A stretch of 8,275 nucleotides of DNA from Bacteroidota bacterium (GTDB lineage Bacteria > Bacteroidota > Bacteroidia > Chitinophagales > Chitinophagaceae), in NCBI GenBank assembly GCA_023427575.1, contig JAEZAY010000139.1, positions 1-8,275 of the forward strand, given 5' to 3'. Below the pieces are notes generated by a model. The model saw only the letters and a list, made by a program, of their open reading frames with translations. It was not told the origin of the DNA and searched no databases. Below, in pieces: positions 6,350 through 8,275 of this stretch. The translations under genes were made by a program, and so were the position numbers. How positions within the stretch are numbered: the first letter of the stretch is position 1; each line of letters starts with the position of its first letter.

Positions 6350-6372
6350 CAAATGTTAAAGGGCTAAATATA
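6350..6372 (-). promoter_or_regulatory. Candidate -7 boxes upstream of the aminopeptidase
   Basis: On the minus strand AACATTTG (6357-6350) matches TAnnTTTG except for the first base and lies 7 bases before the ATG at 6342. TATATTTA (6372-6365), which misses only the last base, lies further up with a TTTG 16 bases upstream of it. Either could serve. The first would give an almost leaderless mRNA, the second a leader of about 20 bases. Confidence 0.3.
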
Positions 6373-6543
6373 TGAATTGTTTTAGCTGCAAATTGTTAAC
6401 ACTGGCGCCTTCCGTTTTTTTAAAGGGAGAAAGTTGGCCGACCGTAAAATCCGAAATTGGATCCGAAAGTACAATTACCCAAGTTCTGAAGCAGCGGCAA
6501 TATTTCGGTTCCGGAAACGATTTTTAGGGGAAGAAAGATCCTG

Positions 6544-7209
6544 TTGAAAGTGAATGCATATAATATTATTACCGTTCTGGGCCTGATCTCCTATTTTGTT
6601 CCGATCCTCATCCTTGGGTTTAAGAAGATCTGGCGGCGATCGCCTTTTTTGCTCTTTGCCCTTTACTGGGTGATTGGTGGGCTGATCAATCTGTCGGACT
6701 ATATTCCCGGCATCAGCGGCAGACAAATGGAGGTTATTGCCGTTCTGTACAATATCGTTGATTTTCCCCTGATCCTTTTTATTCTATTTCAGAGTACCCG
6801 CCATCCGCTGGCGCGGAAGCTCATAGTGATGGCAATGCTGGTTTTATGTCTTGTTTTGATCTTTAGTCCGGGAAAACCAGGAATTTATTACGAATCGGTG
6901 CAATATTACCTGGCAGCGGGTCTTTTTGCCGTGGTGGCCGTTCTGATTATCCTGATCCTCGCCTATATTCAGAAAGTGCATCATTCCAATACCGAGTTTG
7001 CGCTGATCTTTATTTATTCGGGTTTACTCTTCGAATATGGAACTTTCGTGGTGAATTATATTTTTGATTATTACATGCGGGAATCGTCTTCGCAAGACAA
7101 TTACCTGATCTATTATCTTTCCACGCTGATTGCGGTGATGGTAGCCTCTTACGGACTTATCTCAGTAAAAAGCCCGAGTACCGGTCCAGGTTATTCAAAA
7201 ATCGCATAA
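6544..7209 (+). CDS. Seven-helix integral membrane protein of unknown function
   Basis: The 221-residue protein has seven predicted membrane helices at about 5-27, 34-52, 62-83, 91-108, 119-142, 149-176 and 187-207, joined by short loops. I recognise no catalytic motif, transporter signature or named family. The chain is short for most transporters; seven helices recall 7TM sensor modules, but no soluble signalling domain is attached. The frame has no ATG: TTG at 6544 and GTG at 6550 are the candidates, and the next in-frame ATG, at 6727, would remove two helices. TTG at 6544 is preferred because the purine-rich AAGAAAG (6531-6537) lies six bases before it. Upstream the frame is open back to a TGA at 6487-6489. 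The gene diverges from the aminopeptidase (about 200-base spacer, no clear promoter seen) and its last 19 bases overlap the convergent transglutaminase-like gene. Confidence 0.75.
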   Translation: MKVNAYNIITVLGLISYFVPILILGFKKIWRRSPFLLFALYWVIGGLINLSDYIPGISGRQMEVIAVLYNIVDFPLILFILFQSTRHPLARKLIVMAMLVLCLVLIFSPGKPGIYYESVQYYLAAGLFAVVAVLIILILAYIQKVHHSNTEFALIFIYSGLLFEYGTFVVNYIFDYYMRESSSQDNYLIYYLSTLIAVMVASYGLISVKSPSTGPGYSKIA

Positions 7210-8093
7210 GCCTTATCGTTTACGTAGGGTCCGCCGGGGTGGCGCGCTGTATAATCAAGATTGATCCAGTAGCGGCCGTTTTCCTCATGATAATAAATAT
7301 TGCCGGAAACTTCTTTTCCGAATAAATGCACCACCGCTTTCTGAAATGTTTCAAATTCTTCTTTATTACCGCAGTACATTTCCGGGTAAAGATGGCCTTC
7401 GGTCAATACCATCCGGCACCGGGCCCCGATAGATCGCATGGCCGAAACCATTAAAATCGTATGATCATCACAATCGCCCCCCATACCGTTCAGAATGGTT
7501 TCGCGGGGGGTAGCGAAATATTCATCTCTTTCAGAATCCGGAACATATTTAAAATGGCGGTTAATATGGCGGAACAGCGAGAGTTTTCGAACGGTCGCTC
7601 CATATTTATAATGGTAGTTATCGAAATTTTCCAGGGAATGCTGTACCGCGAAGTTCCGTACCACCGAATCTTTGTGATTCACTTTGGATTGCAATTGTTT
7701 GACCGTTCTGGTGAGGGGGCCGTCGAAAAACGAAGGCGTAATCACCAGGTCGATTTCTTTTTGTTCTTTTTTACCCCAGTTATTCCGAACCATACTGCGG
7801 TAATCGTTGATCATGGTTCCAAATCCATATCCGGTTGCGAACTGATTATACAATATGACTCCTATAAACAGAATGAATGCAGGGATGAGAAGGAACCGGA
7901 AAATTCGCAATACGATAAAGGTAAACAGGGTGGCGATAACCAGGGAAATCAGCAGATCAAGATTCCAGGATCCCAGCATCAGCGGAGGTACGATCCGGTT
8001 AATCAGGGGCGCAAGGGGAAGGATCGTTACGATAGCGATAAAGATCAACAACAGTTTCCGAAGGCCCCGGTATTTATCCTGAGTGTAAAGCAT
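7191..8093 (-). CDS. Membrane-anchored transglutaminase-like (papain-fold) protein
   Basis: From the ATG at 8093 the product has 300 residues. Three membrane helices lie at about 12-31, 43-65 and 68-86, followed by a soluble transglutaminase-like domain. The catalytic triad is visible: Cys208 in NGMGGDCDDHT, His234 in TEGHLYPEMY and Asp280 in YWINLDYTARHPGG. Bacterial members of this fold are usually proteases, peptidases or amidases rather than cross-linkers; the substrate here is unknown. The frame extends upstream to non-ATG codons (GTG at 8099, TTG at 8114); the ATG is chosen because it gives a short polar lead into helix 1 and the upstream codons add nothing recognisable. No clear promoter or ribosome binding site was seen. 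With three helices, the catalytic domain should face the side opposite the N-terminus, plausibly the periplasm. The 3' end overlaps the convergent seven-helix gene by 19 bases. Confidence 0.85.
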   Translation of the reverse strand: MLYTQDKYRGLRKLLLIFIAIVTILPLAPLINRIVPPLMLGSWNLDLLISLVIATLFTFIVLRIFRFLLIPAFILFIGVILYNQFATGYGFGTMINDYRSMVRNNWGKKEQKEIDLVITPSFFDGPLTRTVKQLQSKVNHKDSVVRNFAVQHSLENFDNYHYKYGATVRKLSLFRHINRHFKYVPDSERDEYFATPRETILNGMGGDCDDHTILMVSAMRSIGARCRMVLTEGHLYPEMYCGNKEEFETFQKAVVHLFGKEVSGNIYYHEENGRYWINLDYTARHPGGPYVNDKAYAIFE

Positions 8094-8275
8094 CTTCACC
8101 AGATCGTATCGCAAAATCGTACCATGAATTTTAATTCAGGCTTGTTAAAATTAATTCGCCAACTGGAATTCACAGAATCCGAAAAGACCGGCCAAAACCG
8201 AAATCGGCAGGCAGCCCCCAAATCAGTAGTGTCCGGGTAATTTTTTCGATGGGCCTCGGAAGAAATCCGTTAAGA
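8094..8275. other. Right-edge intergenic sequence, possible mobile-element end
   Basis: No gene is supported here. The stretch includes the 5' flank of the transglutaminase-like gene and a short unconvincing ORF of nine residues (ATG at 8125, TGA at 8098-8096). CCGA (8198-8201) and TCGG (8204-8207) form a tiny inverted repeat. From about 8223 it carries the second copy of the dispersed repeat. The AGTGTCCGGGTAA stretch has the look of an insertion-sequence terminal repeat, but no transposase is in the window. Confidence 0.45.
8223..8261. repeat. Imperfect dispersed repeat, copy 2
   Basis: This copy matches 2571-2608 in the same orientation, with the left core TGTCCGGGTAA (8230-8240) and the right core TGGGCCTCG (8250-8258). 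Identity is 25 of 32 over the ungapped part and falls away on the right side after GAA. It lies close to the window edge, so a larger element to its right cannot be ruled out. Confidence 0.4.

Noticed and set aside
8096..8125. Nine-residue upstream ORF ending two bases before the transglutaminase ATG, as a translational coupling leader
   Set aside because: It is too short to support from one sequence, has no promoter or ribosome binding site, and such ORFs are common by chance.
7461..8240. 259-codon plus-strand open frame antisense to the transglutaminase-like gene
   Set aside because: The minus-strand frame has helices and an intact Cys-His-Asp triad. The plus-strand translation becomes a low-complexity Gln/Asn/Arg/Lys-rich string in its second half, as expected for a shadow.

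Overview
The window reads as a chromosomal segment of a member of the Bacteroidota, probably from the Flavobacteriia or a neighbouring class. Three things point there. Exported proteins carry short signal peptides ending in a Gln (…LAQ, …SYGQ, …WGQ). No gene has a convincing Shine-Dalgarno sequence. At least one gene has a clean Bacteroidota promoter of the TTG / TAnnTTTG type. Base composition looks even from end to end. There is no RNA gene, CRISPR array, prophage or transposase gene, and the content is mostly ordinary housekeeping and exported proteins.

Layout, left to right. (1) Positions 1-1495 hold the last 497 codons of the chromosome segregation ATPase Smc on the plus strand, cut by the window edge. 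(2) A strong two-way hairpin terminator (1572-1609) separates it from a convergent ferritin gene (1624-2130, minus) that has a complete set of E. coli FtnA-type iron ligands. (3) A small four-helix membrane protein of the DUF486/DMT type (2228-2560, plus) diverges from ferritin. (4) A two-gene minus-strand operon follows, with a 4-base ATGA overlap: an exported rhodanese-thioredoxin fusion (3610-4296), then an exported Asp-box beta-propeller protein (2609-3613). Its promoter lies so close to the first ATG that the mRNA may be leaderless. (5) About 600 bases (4297-4899) hold no confident gene. They contain the terminator of the next gene and an unexplained stretch with a 114-codon ATG-less open frame and an antisense 35-residue ORF behind consensus -7 boxes. 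(6) An exported M24 aminopeptidase P occupies 4900-6342 (minus). (7) A seven-helix membrane protein of unknown function (6544-7209, plus, non-ATG start) overlaps by 19 bases, tail to tail, a membrane-anchored transglutaminase-like protein (7191-8093, minus). (8) The last 180 bases hold no gene but carry a sequence that imperfectly repeats the 2571-2608 intergenic spacer and may be the end of a mobile element.

The one visible functional unit is the rhodanese-thioredoxin / beta-propeller pair: both proteins are exported and their translation appears coupled, suggesting a redox or sulfur-transfer role outside the cytoplasm. The aminopeptidase, also exported, would trim X-Pro peptides in the periplasm. 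I see no convincing novel defence or mobile system. The points most worth a second look are the exported fusion and its promoter, the 4297-4770 orphan region, and the dispersed repeat.
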